Source: Fen-1258 sp964449775 (GTDB lineage Bacteria; Bacteroidota; Ignavibacteria; Ignavibacteriales; Melioribacteraceae). From it: a DNA stretch of 64,000 nt. A program made the position numbers and the translations under genes. The notes under the pieces are model-generated. The model made no database searches, had not been told where the DNA came from, and saw only the letters and a list, made by a program, of their open reading frames with translations. Below are positions 28,211 to 35,288 of the stretch, one piece after another; position 1 is the first letter of the stretch, and each line of letters opens with the position of its first letter. Location: assembly GCA_964449775.1 (NCBI GenBank), contig CAYVBQ010000008.1, forward strand, positions 1 through 64,000. Direction: 5' to 3'.

Positions 28211-28544
28211 ATGAAAAGACTACTTCTTTGTTTTGTTGCAACCATTTCCTTGAATCTTTTCGCACAATCAAAAAAAACTCCATTCGATTATGTTAATCCG
28301 CTCATTGGCACGGATGATATGGGGCATACATATCCCGGCGCAGTTGTTCCCTTCGGGATGGTGCAGCTAAGTCCCGAGACAGATTCTGTTTTGTACAGTT
28401 ACGGCAAAGTTTATAATCCGGATGTTTACAAATATTGCGCGGGGAGATCAATACACAAATAAAACTATAATTGGTTTCAGCCACACGCACATGAACGGAA
28501 CCGGTCATTCTGATCCGGGAGATTCATTCCGCGATAATCTGTAA
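28211..28544 (+). pseudogene. 5' remnant of a GH92 alpha-mannosidase gene
   Basis: Signal peptide, then YVNPLIGTDDMGHTYPGAVV, the exact opening of family GH92. The first frame stops at 28462. From about 28452 the next frame continues with GFSHTHMNGTGHSDPGD, also a GH92 hallmark, so a one-base loss in the GGGG run near 28441-28444 split the frame. It then stops at 28544 and the remaining ~600 residues of a normal GH92 are absent. Broken by both frameshift and deletion; a sequencing error cannot explain the missing 3' part. Confidence 0.85.
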
Positions 28545-28796
28545 AATCTGCGTCATCCGTGTTCTATAAAATTTTAAATTGACAGTGTTGCTCTCAAATG
28601 GGAAAGTTTTAGGGAGCGCCTATTCCCAACCCCCTTAGTATTGTAAAAGTATTGTAAAAGTAACCGCAGAACCACTTCCAACCATAGTTAGCGCATCATA
28701 TAATTACTATTTTAAAACGTGAAAGAATAACTACACAGTTATATTTTCTAAGCCATAATAGTACATTAAATATATTCTTAATTTCTTGGAAATAGA
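28545..28796. other. Gene-free scar downstream of the GH92 remnant
   Basis: It starts with AATCTGCGTCATCCGTGTTC, a copy of a dispersed repeat seen in reverse near 39219. It also holds a tandem duplication of TATTGTAAAAG around 28647. No open frame or hairpin terminator is evident. The promoter of the downstream 604-aa gene must lie in the AT-rich stretch before 28797. Confidence 0.5.
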
Positions 28797-30611
28797 ATGA
28801 CGAAGTCACAAGGACATACATTTCACATACCGGTTCTCGGTGTTGCCTTTTCTGTTGATGCGCCCCTAAAAGTAGCGAAGTATGGTATCTCATCTGTCAT
28901 GTCGTTGGTGGATGATACATTAATGGAACGATTACGCAAACATTACCTTGAAAAATTGGGAAGACTCTATATCAAAATTGAAGACGATGCAGAAGATGCC
29001 CGCGCTAACAGAGTAACTGCTTACTTGGATATGATCAACCGGATGGTGAAAGAACAGTTTGAAGAATTGAAGAACTCACCTTTTGAATCGGGAAGCGAGA
29101 TAACAAAATATTTTGAAATGCTGCCGGACTATTCTGAATTAAAAATGAAATATTATGAGATGATGAGCACAAAGGATTTGAACGTAGCAAAAGAACTACA
29201 AGAGAAAATCCGAGAAAAAATTTGTCCTGGTTCAATTGATGTAAACATCATGACGAAGTTAGATAAAGCAAACTATGATTCGAATAATGAGTTGCTTCCT
29301 TCAGAATATAATGATGCACACGCCTCTTTACGTGGATTTGCTATGAGCGATTTGGAAAGTTCTATTGTTTTTTCTGCCGGGATGAATCCCAAATTGTACA
29401 GCTATATAGAAACGTTTAAGGATTTTTATCCAAACAAAGAATGTGATTTTAAAAAGAAGATAGTTATTAAAGTTAGCGACTACCGTTCCGCGCTCATTCA
29501 AGGAAAATTCTTAGCGAAGAAAGGTTTATGGGTTTCAGAGTTTCGAATAGAATCGGGGTTGAATTGCGGCGGACATGCTTTTGCAACGGACGGTTTGCTT
29601 CTTGGTCCAATATTAGAAGAATTCAAAAACAGAAAAGATGAATTGATGATTGCATTGAAGGAAATATATCTTCCGGCACTCATCAAAAAAGGAATTCCTA
29701 TTGATGATACAAAATTAGTTTATGATGTTACTGTTCAAGGAGGCGTTGGAAAATCAACCGAGCAAGATTTCCTTCTTCGCTATTACGGAGTTAAATCAGT
29801 TGGTTGGGGAAGTCCGTTTCTGTTAGTGCCGGAAGTGATGAATGTTGATGATTATACATTGCAAAAACTTTCTGCTGCGGGTGAAGAGGATTTATATTTA
29901 AGCGACATCTCTCCATTGGGAGTTCCTTTCAATAGTCTGCGGGGTAACAGTAAAGACGTTGAGAAGATGGAAAGAGTTGGAAATGGAAAACCGGGCAGTC
30001 CGTGTCCAAAGAAATTTTTGATCTCGAATAAAGAATATTCCGATAAACCCTTATGCACTGCCTCTATAACATTCATCAACAAAAAAATTACCGATTTGAA
30101 AAACAGCGGTGTTGAAGAAGGCGAGTATCAAAAACAATTTGATAAGATTGTAAACAAAGTTTGCTTATGTGAAGGGTTGACTGTCCCGGCGTTAATCGTA
30201 AATAATATTGAAACACCAAAATTGAGCCGTGCGGTTTCTGTTTGCCCGGGTCCAAACCTTGCATACTATTCTAAAATTGTAACTCTGAAGGAGATGGTTG
30301 ATCACATCTACGGAAGAATTGATTTAATAACCGATGCGAGCCGTCCGAATTTATTTGTAAAAGAGCTCGGTCTCTATATCGATTACCTGCAGAAAAAGAT
30401 GGATGAAAATGGAAGTGAGTTTTCTGCAAAAAATGAAGAGTTTTATAATCTGTTCTCTGCAAATCTTTTAGAAGGTATCAGCTACTACAAAAAGATGATT
30501 TCTGATATCTTAGAAGAATCGGAGACAACAAGAGAAAAAATTAAAGATGGGATAGCAGCATTAGAACAGAAACTATTGACGATACTTTCTATCTCCGTGG
30601 AAATAGATTGA
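28797..30611 (+). CDS. Large protein of unknown function with Cys cluster
   Basis: 604 aa, no signal peptide, not recognised with confidence. The first ~380 residues read like a TIM-barrel flavoenzyme: HIPVLGVAFSVDAPLKVAKYG and VMSLVDDTL at the start, SGLNCGGHAFATDG (Cys257, His260) in the middle, then GGVGKSTEQDFLLRYYGVKSVGWGS. These recall nitronate monooxygenase/PfaD-type proteins, whose GGH loop and Gly-rich phosphate loop occur in the same order. The C-terminal third carries Cys403, Cys420, Cys456, Cys458 and Cys483, spaced as if to bind a metal or Fe-S cluster, and ends in helices. The flavin and metal assignments are inference only. Stand-alone gene. Confidence 0.6.
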   Translation: MTKSQGHTFHIPVLGVAFSVDAPLKVAKYGISSVMSLVDDTLMERLRKHYLEKLGRLYIKIEDDAEDARANRVTAYLDMINRMVKEQFEELKNSPFESGSEITKYFEMLPDYSELKMKYYEMMSTKDLNVAKELQEKIREKICPGSIDVNIMTKLDKANYDSNNELLPSEYNDAHASLRGFAMSDLESSIVFSAGMNPKLYSYIETFKDFYPNKECDFKKKIVIKVSDYRSALIQGKFLAKKGLWVSEFRIESGLNCGGHAFATDGLLLGPILEEFKNRKDELMIALKEIYLPALIKKGIPIDDTKLVYDVTVQGGVGKSTEQDFLLRYYGVKSVGWGSPFLLVPEVMNVDDYTLQKLSAAGEEDLYLSDISPLGVPFNSLRGNSKDVEKMERVGNGKPGSPCPKKFLISNKEYSDKPLCTASITFINKKITDLKNSGVEEGEYQKQFDKIVNKVCLCEGLTVPALIVNNIETPKLSRAVSVCPGPNLAYYSKIVTLKEMVDHIYGRIDLITDASRPNLFVKELGLYIDYLQKKMDENGSEFSAKNEEFYNLFSANLLEGISYYKKMISDILEESETTREKIKDGIAALEQKLLTILSISVEID

Positions 30612-30714
30612 GTAGATTGTTTTAAGCATACCACCAAAACCCACATTTCCCAACCATCAAAATTCCCAACGTTCTTTATTCCCCGCACTATAGAACCAGA
30701 AGGCAATATCCTGT

Positions 30715-30745
30715 AATTGTGTGTATACTTTTTTAATATACAATT
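30715..30745 (+). promoter_or_regulatory. Probable brnTA promoter-operator
   Basis: An inverted repeat AATTGTGTGTATA (30715-30727) / TATACAATT (30737-30745) ends directly at the GTG start of the toxin gene and contains a TATACT -10-like box at 30724-30729. Toxin-antitoxin operons of this type are autorepressed by the CopG/RHH-type antitoxin, which would bind such a site. If this is the promoter, the transcript leader is only about ten bases long. Confidence 0.5.
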
Positions 30746-31009
30746 GTGGAAGAAGAAGTTTTTGAAAAATATGAGGGATTTAAGTGGGACGAAGGAAATT
30801 CCGAAAAGAATTGGAAAGGACATAAAGTAACATTAGCAGAATGTGAACAGGTCTTTTTTGACAAGCCACTAATTGTTGCAAGCGATGAAGAACATTCAAA
30901 AGTAGAAAGCAGATGTTATCTTCTTGGCAGAACGGATATAGATAGAAAGCTATTCGTAGTTTTTACAACAAGAAAAGAATTAATAAGAATTATCTCTGCC
31001 AGAGAATAA
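30746..31009 (+). CDS. brnT: BrnT-family ribonuclease toxin
   Basis: 87 aa. The BrnT (DUF497) signature is clear: FKWDEGNSEKNWKGHKVTLAE, then YLLGRTDIDRKLFVVFTTR and IRIISARE. BrnT toxins cleave RNA and are neutralised by BrnA. The start is GTG with no clear ribosome binding site. Members usually continue past ISAR for about ten residues (ER..YE); here the frame ends at ISARE, so the tail is missing. Toxin-first gene order matches the family. Antitoxin starts 13 bases later. Confidence 0.87.
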   Translation: MEEEVFEKYEGFKWDEGNSEKNWKGHKVTLAECEQVFFDKPLIVASDEEHSKVESRCYLLGRTDIDRKLFVVFTTRKELIRIISARE

Positions 31010-31022
31010 AAAGAGATTTACA

Positions 31023-31301
31023 ATGAAGAAATTAAAAAACATTCCAAAGTTTAAATCCGAAAATGAAGAAAGAGTCTTTTGGTTAAAAAACGATTCTTCT
31101 CACTTCGTGGAATGGAAGAAAGCGGGTTCGGTTTCATTTCCAAAACTAAAACCATCAACAACCACTATTTTGTTAAGAATTCCCTCGTCGTTATTGAATG
31201 AGCTAAAGACAGCGGCTAACAAAAGAGACGTTCCTTATCAATCATTAATAAAAATATTTTTGAAAGAACGGATTGATAGAGAATTTAAAGAAAGCGCTTA
31301 A
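31023..31301 (+). CDS. brnA: BrnA-family antitoxin (ribbon-helix-helix)
   Basis: 92 aa. The C-terminal half, STTTILLRIPSSLLNELKTA followed by NKRDVPYQSLIKIFLKERI, is a CopG-like RHH DNA-binding domain; the N-terminal half should wrap the toxin. AAAGAGA lies upstream of the ATG. It should bind the palindrome before brnT and repress the operon. Its stop abuts the stop of convergent alr with no gap, so no terminator separates the two. Confidence 0.85.
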   Translation: MKKLKNIPKFKSENEERVFWLKNDSSHFVEWKKAGSVSFPKLKPSTTTILLRIPSSLLNELKTAANKRDVPYQSLIKIFLKERIDREFKESA

Positions 31302-32465
31302 TTATGGGGGCGATTTTTCTAAATAGACTCTCGGCACGCGTGTATTAATGTTGGTTAGAATTTCATAAGGAATTGTTCCCGCCCAATCGGCAAGCTCTTC
31401 AACCGTGATTGTATTTTTACCGTCGCTTCCAAATAAAATAACTTCATCACCATTGTAAGCAGAATCAGATTCTATGTTTACAACTATTTGATCCATGGAA
31501 ATTGTTCCAACAACAGGATAGCGTTTACCCCTAAGCAGCACTTGTGCCTTGTGAGACATACTTCTAAAATATCCATCGCCATAACCAACAGGCACGGTAA
31601 CTGCCCGCACATCGTGATCGGATTGCCACGTTAATCCGTATCCGACCGGATGATTAGCTTTGATAACCTTAAAATAAACGACGAGTGATTTCCACGTTAA
31701 CGCAGGTTTAACAAAAATTGTTTTTGCAGTTTCGTTAGAGGGATAAACTCCGAAAAGCATTATTCCGGGTCGAACCAGATCAAGATTGGCCTCTGGCATC
31801 TGAAGAATAGATCCGGATTTCGAAATATGCCGCATGGGCGTGGCGATAGAATGTTTTTCAAAAAACCTTACCACATTATTAAATCGCTCAAGCTGCAAAA
31901 AGGCATAACTCAAATCGGGCGTGTCTGTTGTTGCAAAGTGAGAATATATTCCCTCGATCTCAACGTTCTTACAATTTAATGTCGCTTCTAAAAGTTTTTC
32001 CGCAGAGTAGTAGTGAACACCGATTCGCTCCAATCCGGTATCAATCTTAAGATGAACTTTTGCTTTTATTTTCATCTGTCCGGCAAGCACATCTATCTGA
32101 TTCAGCTTTTCTCTTGAAGAAGCGGTGATTATTAAATCATGTTTTATGAAAAGAGGAATTTGATTTCCCCAGATACCTCCAAGAACAAGTATGGGAATAG
32201 TTATTCCCTGCAAGCGCAAAAGAATTCCTTCTTCAAGCACTGCGACGCCGATGTAATCCGCTTTGAGATATTGCATTAATTGTGCAACGCGTACAAGCCC
32301 GTGCCCGTATGCGTTAGCTTTAAGTATCGGCATCATCTTAGCGGGTGCAGTGTGTGCTTTTATTCTGTTGTAGTTCTCTGCGAGAATTTTTAAATCTATC
32401 TCGAGGCGTGTCGGGCGAATAATATCATCAACACTGATGGTTGCGTAATTTATTGAGTTATTCAT
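31302..32465 (-). CDS. alr: Alanine racemase
   Basis: Makes D-alanine for peptidoglycan; PLP fold-type III barrel. 387 aa, normal length. The PLP lysine is Lys49 in ILKANAYGHG. The catalytic Tyr region from the partner subunit is GYGDGYFRSM, followed by VVGTISMDQ. A stretch of about 20 residues precedes the usual start of homology (RLEIDLKILAENY), so a slightly later start is possible. Single gene converging on brnTA. Confidence 0.96.
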   Translation of the reverse strand: MNNSINYATISVDDIIRPTRLEIDLKILAENYNRIKAHTAPAKMMPILKANAYGHGLVRVAQLMQYLKADYIGVAVLEEGILLRLQGITIPILVLGGIWGNQIPLFIKHDLIITASSREKLNQIDVLAGQMKIKAKVHLKIDTGLERIGVHYYSAEKLLEATLNCKNVEIEGIYSHFATTDTPDLSYAFLQLERFNNVVRFFEKHSIATPMRHISKSGSILQMPEANLDLVRPGIMLFGVYPSNETAKTIFVKPALTWKSLVVYFKVIKANHPVGYGLTWQSDHDVRAVTVPVGYGDGYFRSMSHKAQVLLRGKRYPVVGTISMDQIVVNIESDSAYNGDEVILFGSDGKNTITVEELADWAGTIPYEILTNINTRVPRVYLEKSPP

Positions 32466-32584
32466 TTGCGTGGCGTTTTAGTTACTATAAAAATAAAATT
32501 TTTGTACTATACAAAATTCTTTCTCTGCACTTTAGTATTAACTCTGTTATTTTGCATCTAATAATAAACAACTATCAGAAAGAA

Positions 32585-32701
32585 ATAAAGATTTTATTTA
32601 TCGGTGGTACCGGAGTTATAAGCTCGGCATGTTCTGAATTGTGCATCGAAAAAGGATTTGACCTCTTTCTGCTTATAAGGAATAATGATTGCGGATTATA
32701 A
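32585..32701 (+). pseudogene. 5' remnant of an NAD-dependent epimerase gene
   Basis: The frame reads IKILFIGGTGVISSACSELC and continues for about another 17 residues, the start of an extended-SDR epimerase (MKILFIGGTGxISxAC). The codon where ATG should be is ATA. The frame ends after 38 residues at TAA and nothing of the remaining ~280 residues is found before the carbonic anhydrase gene. A truncated stub with a lost start codon; not expected to make a product. Confidence 0.75.
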
Positions 32702-32749
32702 GTAGTCACAAAAGTAAAATGAATTCAATAATTCAATAAGGAGAGAAAA

Positions 32750-33406
32750 ATGGAAAACTATAGTATTGTTTTGTTTTTAATTGTAGCTGCACAATTTGGG
32801 TTGAACATTTATGCCCAGAACGAAACGCAATGGAACTCGAATGAGCCACTTAAAAAATTAATCGAAGGTAATCAAAAATTCGTCGGATCAAAAATGTTCC
32901 ATCAAAATCAATCGGCTGAACGAAGAGAGGAAGTTGCAAAAGGACAGCATCCTATTGCGGTGATAGTGAGCTGTTCAGATTCCCGAGTTCCTCCGGAAAT
33001 TATTTTTGATCAAGGTCTTGGCGATCTGTTTGTGATTCGTTCAGCCGGAAATCTTGTTGATGATATTGGGCTGGGCAGCATAGAATATGCCGTTGAACAT
33101 CTTGGCGTACAATTAATTATTGTGTTAGGTCATGAACGATGCGGTGCAGTGTCTGCGGCGGTTCAAGGTGGAGAAGCACCCGGTCATATAGCTAAATTAA
33201 TAGAAGAAATTAACCCCGCTGTAGAGAAAGCAAAAAAACAATCTGGCGATTTACTGGAAAATGCAGTTCTATCAAACATCAATATGGTTGTTAAACAACT
33301 TCAAGACTCAGAACCAATATTAAAAGAATTTGTTCATAGCAAGAAATTAATAATAGTTGGCGCTCGTTACGATTTGGATGATGGAGTTGTTACCATCATT
33401 CAATAG
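32750..33406 (+). CDS. Beta-class carbonic anhydrase, exported
   Basis: 218 aa with an N-terminal signal peptide (IVLFLIVAAQFGLNIYAQ), so periplasmic. Zinc site CSDSRVPPE and GHERCGAV (Cys, Asp-Arg dyad, His, Cys), with RSAGNLVDD between. A strong AAGGAGAG lies before the ATG. It hydrates CO2 or supplies bicarbonate at the cell surface, complementing the cytoplasmic enzyme at 27460. The closest relatives in sequence feel are the exported beta-CAs of Proteobacteria and Bacteroidota. Confidence 0.94.
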   Translation: MENYSIVLFLIVAAQFGLNIYAQNETQWNSNEPLKKLIEGNQKFVGSKMFHQNQSAERREEVAKGQHPIAVIVSCSDSRVPPEIIFDQGLGDLFVIRSAGNLVDDIGLGSIEYAVEHLGVQLIIVLGHERCGAVSAAVQGGEAPGHIAKLIEEINPAVEKAKKQSGDLLENAVLSNINMVVKQLQDSEPILKEFVHSKKLIIVGARYDLDDGVVTIIQ

Positions 33407-33408
33407 AT

Positions 33409-33428
33409 ACTTTTTAGAGTGGACTCAT
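33409..33428 (+). repeat. Dispersed 20-base motif, copy 1
   Basis: ACTTTTTAGAGTGGACTCAT lies directly after the carbonic anhydrase stop and 22 bases before the esterase start. Near-identical copies sit at 50201-50220 and 59262-59281. It has no internal palindrome. It may be part of a promoter, a leader element or a small repeat. Confidence 0.5.
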
Positions 33429-33450
33429 TTATTAATAGGAAAAGATCAAC

Positions 33451-34347
33451 ATGAAACAGAGAGCAAAAATATATTATATGGTCTTCCTTTTATGCTTCAT
33501 TGCGAGGTTTACTTCGCAATTAGAAGCCCAGAACCAATCGAACAACCAACCGGTCACTTTGCATCGAAGTGAGGTCGTTGAATTAAGATCGTCAATCAAC
33601 GGGCAGACTTACCCAATCAAGATTGCCTTGCCGGGAAGTTATTATTCCTCTGACCAAACATATCCTGTTGTTTATATGCTAGATGCATATTCATCATTTG
33701 GTATTATGACCGAGATGGCGCGACTTCTTGCATCGGACAGAGAAGTTCCTGAAGTGATTATTGTAGGAGTTTCATCCGAAGGTGGGTCGAAGGAATTTAT
33801 TTCCAATCGTTCACGCGATTACACTCCCACTCAAATTCCACAGGAAAAATTGCCAGAGGCATATAGATCGTCAATCCCTGTTTCAGGAGGTGCAGAAAAA
33901 TTTCTCGGATTCTTAAAGGAAGAGTTAATTCCTTTTGTGGAATCGAAGTACAGATTTACTTCTGCCGATCGAACCCTAGTCGGACATTCGTTGGGCGGGC
34001 TTTTTGTTTTCTACTCGTTATTTCAGCAGCCGGAACTTTTTAAAAGATATATTGCAATTAGTCCTGCTCTGTCGTGGGATGGTGGCTTTATCCTTAAGCA
34101 AGAAAGCAATTTCTTTGAGAACAAAAAATCACTGAATGTAATTATTTACACCGCAGTAGGCTCGATGGAAAGCGAGGCATTCATTACACACTGGAATCAT
34201 TTGATAAATAAAATGCAAGAACGCAATTACGAAGGATTGAACTTGAAAACAGAAATAGCGGAGAGCGAAACTCATTACTCAATTATTCCATTTGTCGTTA
34301 CACACGGATTAAGATCTGTGTTTGCTGAAGATATGAGAGCAAAGTAA
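33451..34347 (+). CDS. Secreted esterase, Fes/IroE-like alpha/beta hydrolase
   Basis: 298 aa with a signal peptide ending near LEAQ. The body is of the esterase D / enterochelin esterase-like family: YPVVYMLDAYSSFG, nucleophile elbow GHSLGGLF, then YIAISPALSWDGG and a late His in ESETHYSIIP. It probably cleaves an ester at the cell surface (siderophore, sugar ester or acyl ester). AGGAAAAG precedes the ATG. The dispersed 20-base motif lies just upstream. Confidence 0.87.
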   Translation: MKQRAKIYYMVFLLCFIARFTSQLEAQNQSNNQPVTLHRSEVVELRSSINGQTYPIKIALPGSYYSSDQTYPVVYMLDAYSSFGIMTEMARLLASDREVPEVIIVGVSSEGGSKEFISNRSRDYTPTQIPQEKLPEAYRSSIPVSGGAEKFLGFLKEELIPFVESKYRFTSADRTLVGHSLGGLFVFYSLFQQPELFKRYIAISPALSWDGGFILKQESNFFENKKSLNVIIYTAVGSMESEAFITHWNHLINKMQERNYEGLNLKTEIAESETHYSIIPFVVTHGLRSVFAEDMRAK

Positions 34348-34416
34348 TTATCATTAACTTTCGTATAAGTAAAAATAAGTTGCTAACAAATAATTACACG
34401 AAAGAAACGGAGTAAA

Positions 34417-35052
34417 ATGTTTAACGAAATTCATCTAATAGAAATAATTGGATACACCGGCTCTGTGTTGGTTGCCGTATCACTAATGATGAGCTCGATA
34501 GTAAAACTCAGATTAATAAATTTAATAGGCGCGGTAGTCTTTTCAACATACGGGTTTATAATCGGCGCTCTGCCGGTCGGCTTTCTTAACGGATTCATCG
34601 CGCTTGTGGATATTTACTACATTATCGAAATCTTTTCTACGAAGGAATATTTTCGGGTACTTGAGGTTAAATATGATTCCGAGTATCTGAAATATTTTTT
34701 AAAATTCCACGAAAACGATATTAAAAAATTTATCCCGACATTTTCTTTTGAACCGGGCGAACATTGGATTGTATTGTTTGTGCTTAGAGATACCGTTCCC
34801 GCCGGACTTGTTTGCGCGGAATACCACGATGAAGACCATCTCTTCCTAAATTTAGATTTTGCGATTCCGGGTTACCGGGATTTTAAAGTTGGGAAATATG
34901 TCTTTCCTAAAATATTTGAAAAACGAAAAGTGAAAAAAATCTATAGTGAGCCGGGGAATAATAAACACGAGCAGTATTTACGGCGAATGGGTTTTGCAAA
35001 AACGACCCTTGACTCAAAACCGGTTTATTCCCTCGAAAGCAATCAGAAGTAA
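34417..35052 (+). CDS. YgjV-like membrane protein fused to a GNAT-like domain
   Basis: 211 aa. Residues ~1-75 form three hydrophobic segments (GYTGSVLVAVSLMMSS, INLIGAVVFSTYGFIIG, FLNGFIALVDIYYI) resembling the YgjV/SemiSWEET-like three-helix unit. From ~95 on, HWIVLFVLRDTVPAGLV, then DLDFAIPGYRDFKVGKYVF and EPGNNKHEQYLRRMGF, look like an acetyltransferase fold (acetyl-CoA loop and GF ending). Function unknown: a membrane-anchored acyltransferase is possible. RBS ACGGAG present. The CutC stub lies directly behind it. Confidence 0.72.
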   Translation: MFNEIHLIEIIGYTGSVLVAVSLMMSSIVKLRLINLIGAVVFSTYGFIIGALPVGFLNGFIALVDIYYIIEIFSTKEYFRVLEVKYDSEYLKYFLKFHENDIKKFIPTFSFEPGEHWIVLFVLRDTVPAGLVCAEYHDEDHLFLNLDFAIPGYRDFKVGKYVFPKIFEKRKVKKIYSEPGNNKHEQYLRRMGFAKTTLDSKPVYSLESNQK

Positions 35053-35065
35053 TTATTTGGGAAAG

Positions 35066-35254
35066 TCTGCTGCAACAAAAATATTATTTGAGGCGTGTGT
35101 TGATTTAATCGGATCATCAATAGCGGCTGAAGAACGTGTGGCAGATAGAATAGAACTGTGTGCCGATCTGCTCGAAGAAAGCACAACACCATCTGCCGGA
35201 AGAATTAGAGCAATAAAACAGTCCATTGAAAATTCGAAACATGCTGCGAAATAA
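35066..35254 (+). pseudogene. cutC: 5' remnant of a cutC gene
   Basis: The frame at 35072-35200 reads KILFEACVDLIGSSIAAEE, then ADRIELCADLLEESTTPSAG, the first ~45 residues of CutC (normally about 240 aa). No start codon stands where CutC should begin (ATG replaced by ACA-like codons), several conserved residues differ (GGADRIELC became RVADRIELC), and a stop follows at 35254. The rest of the gene is gone. The next real gene starts within 35 bases. Decayed stub. Confidence 0.82.
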
Positions 35255-35288
35255 GATCTATCTCTTTAATAATTTCCGGAGAAATGTA

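Noticed and set aside
28308..28325. TTGGCACGGATGATATG as a sigma-54 promoter
   Set aside because: It lies inside the GH92 remnant coding sequence and lacks a -12 TTGC at the right spacing.
28640..28670. Tandem TATTGTAAAAG repeat as a regulator binding site
   Set aside because: Only two copies, AT-rich, within the scar of a deleted gene; polymerase slippage explains it.
34946..35065. The upstream part of the 102-codon frame that contains the CutC stub as a real gene start
   Set aside because: It overlaps the end of the YgjV-like gene in another frame and has no protein-like features; only the part after 35066 resembles CutC.
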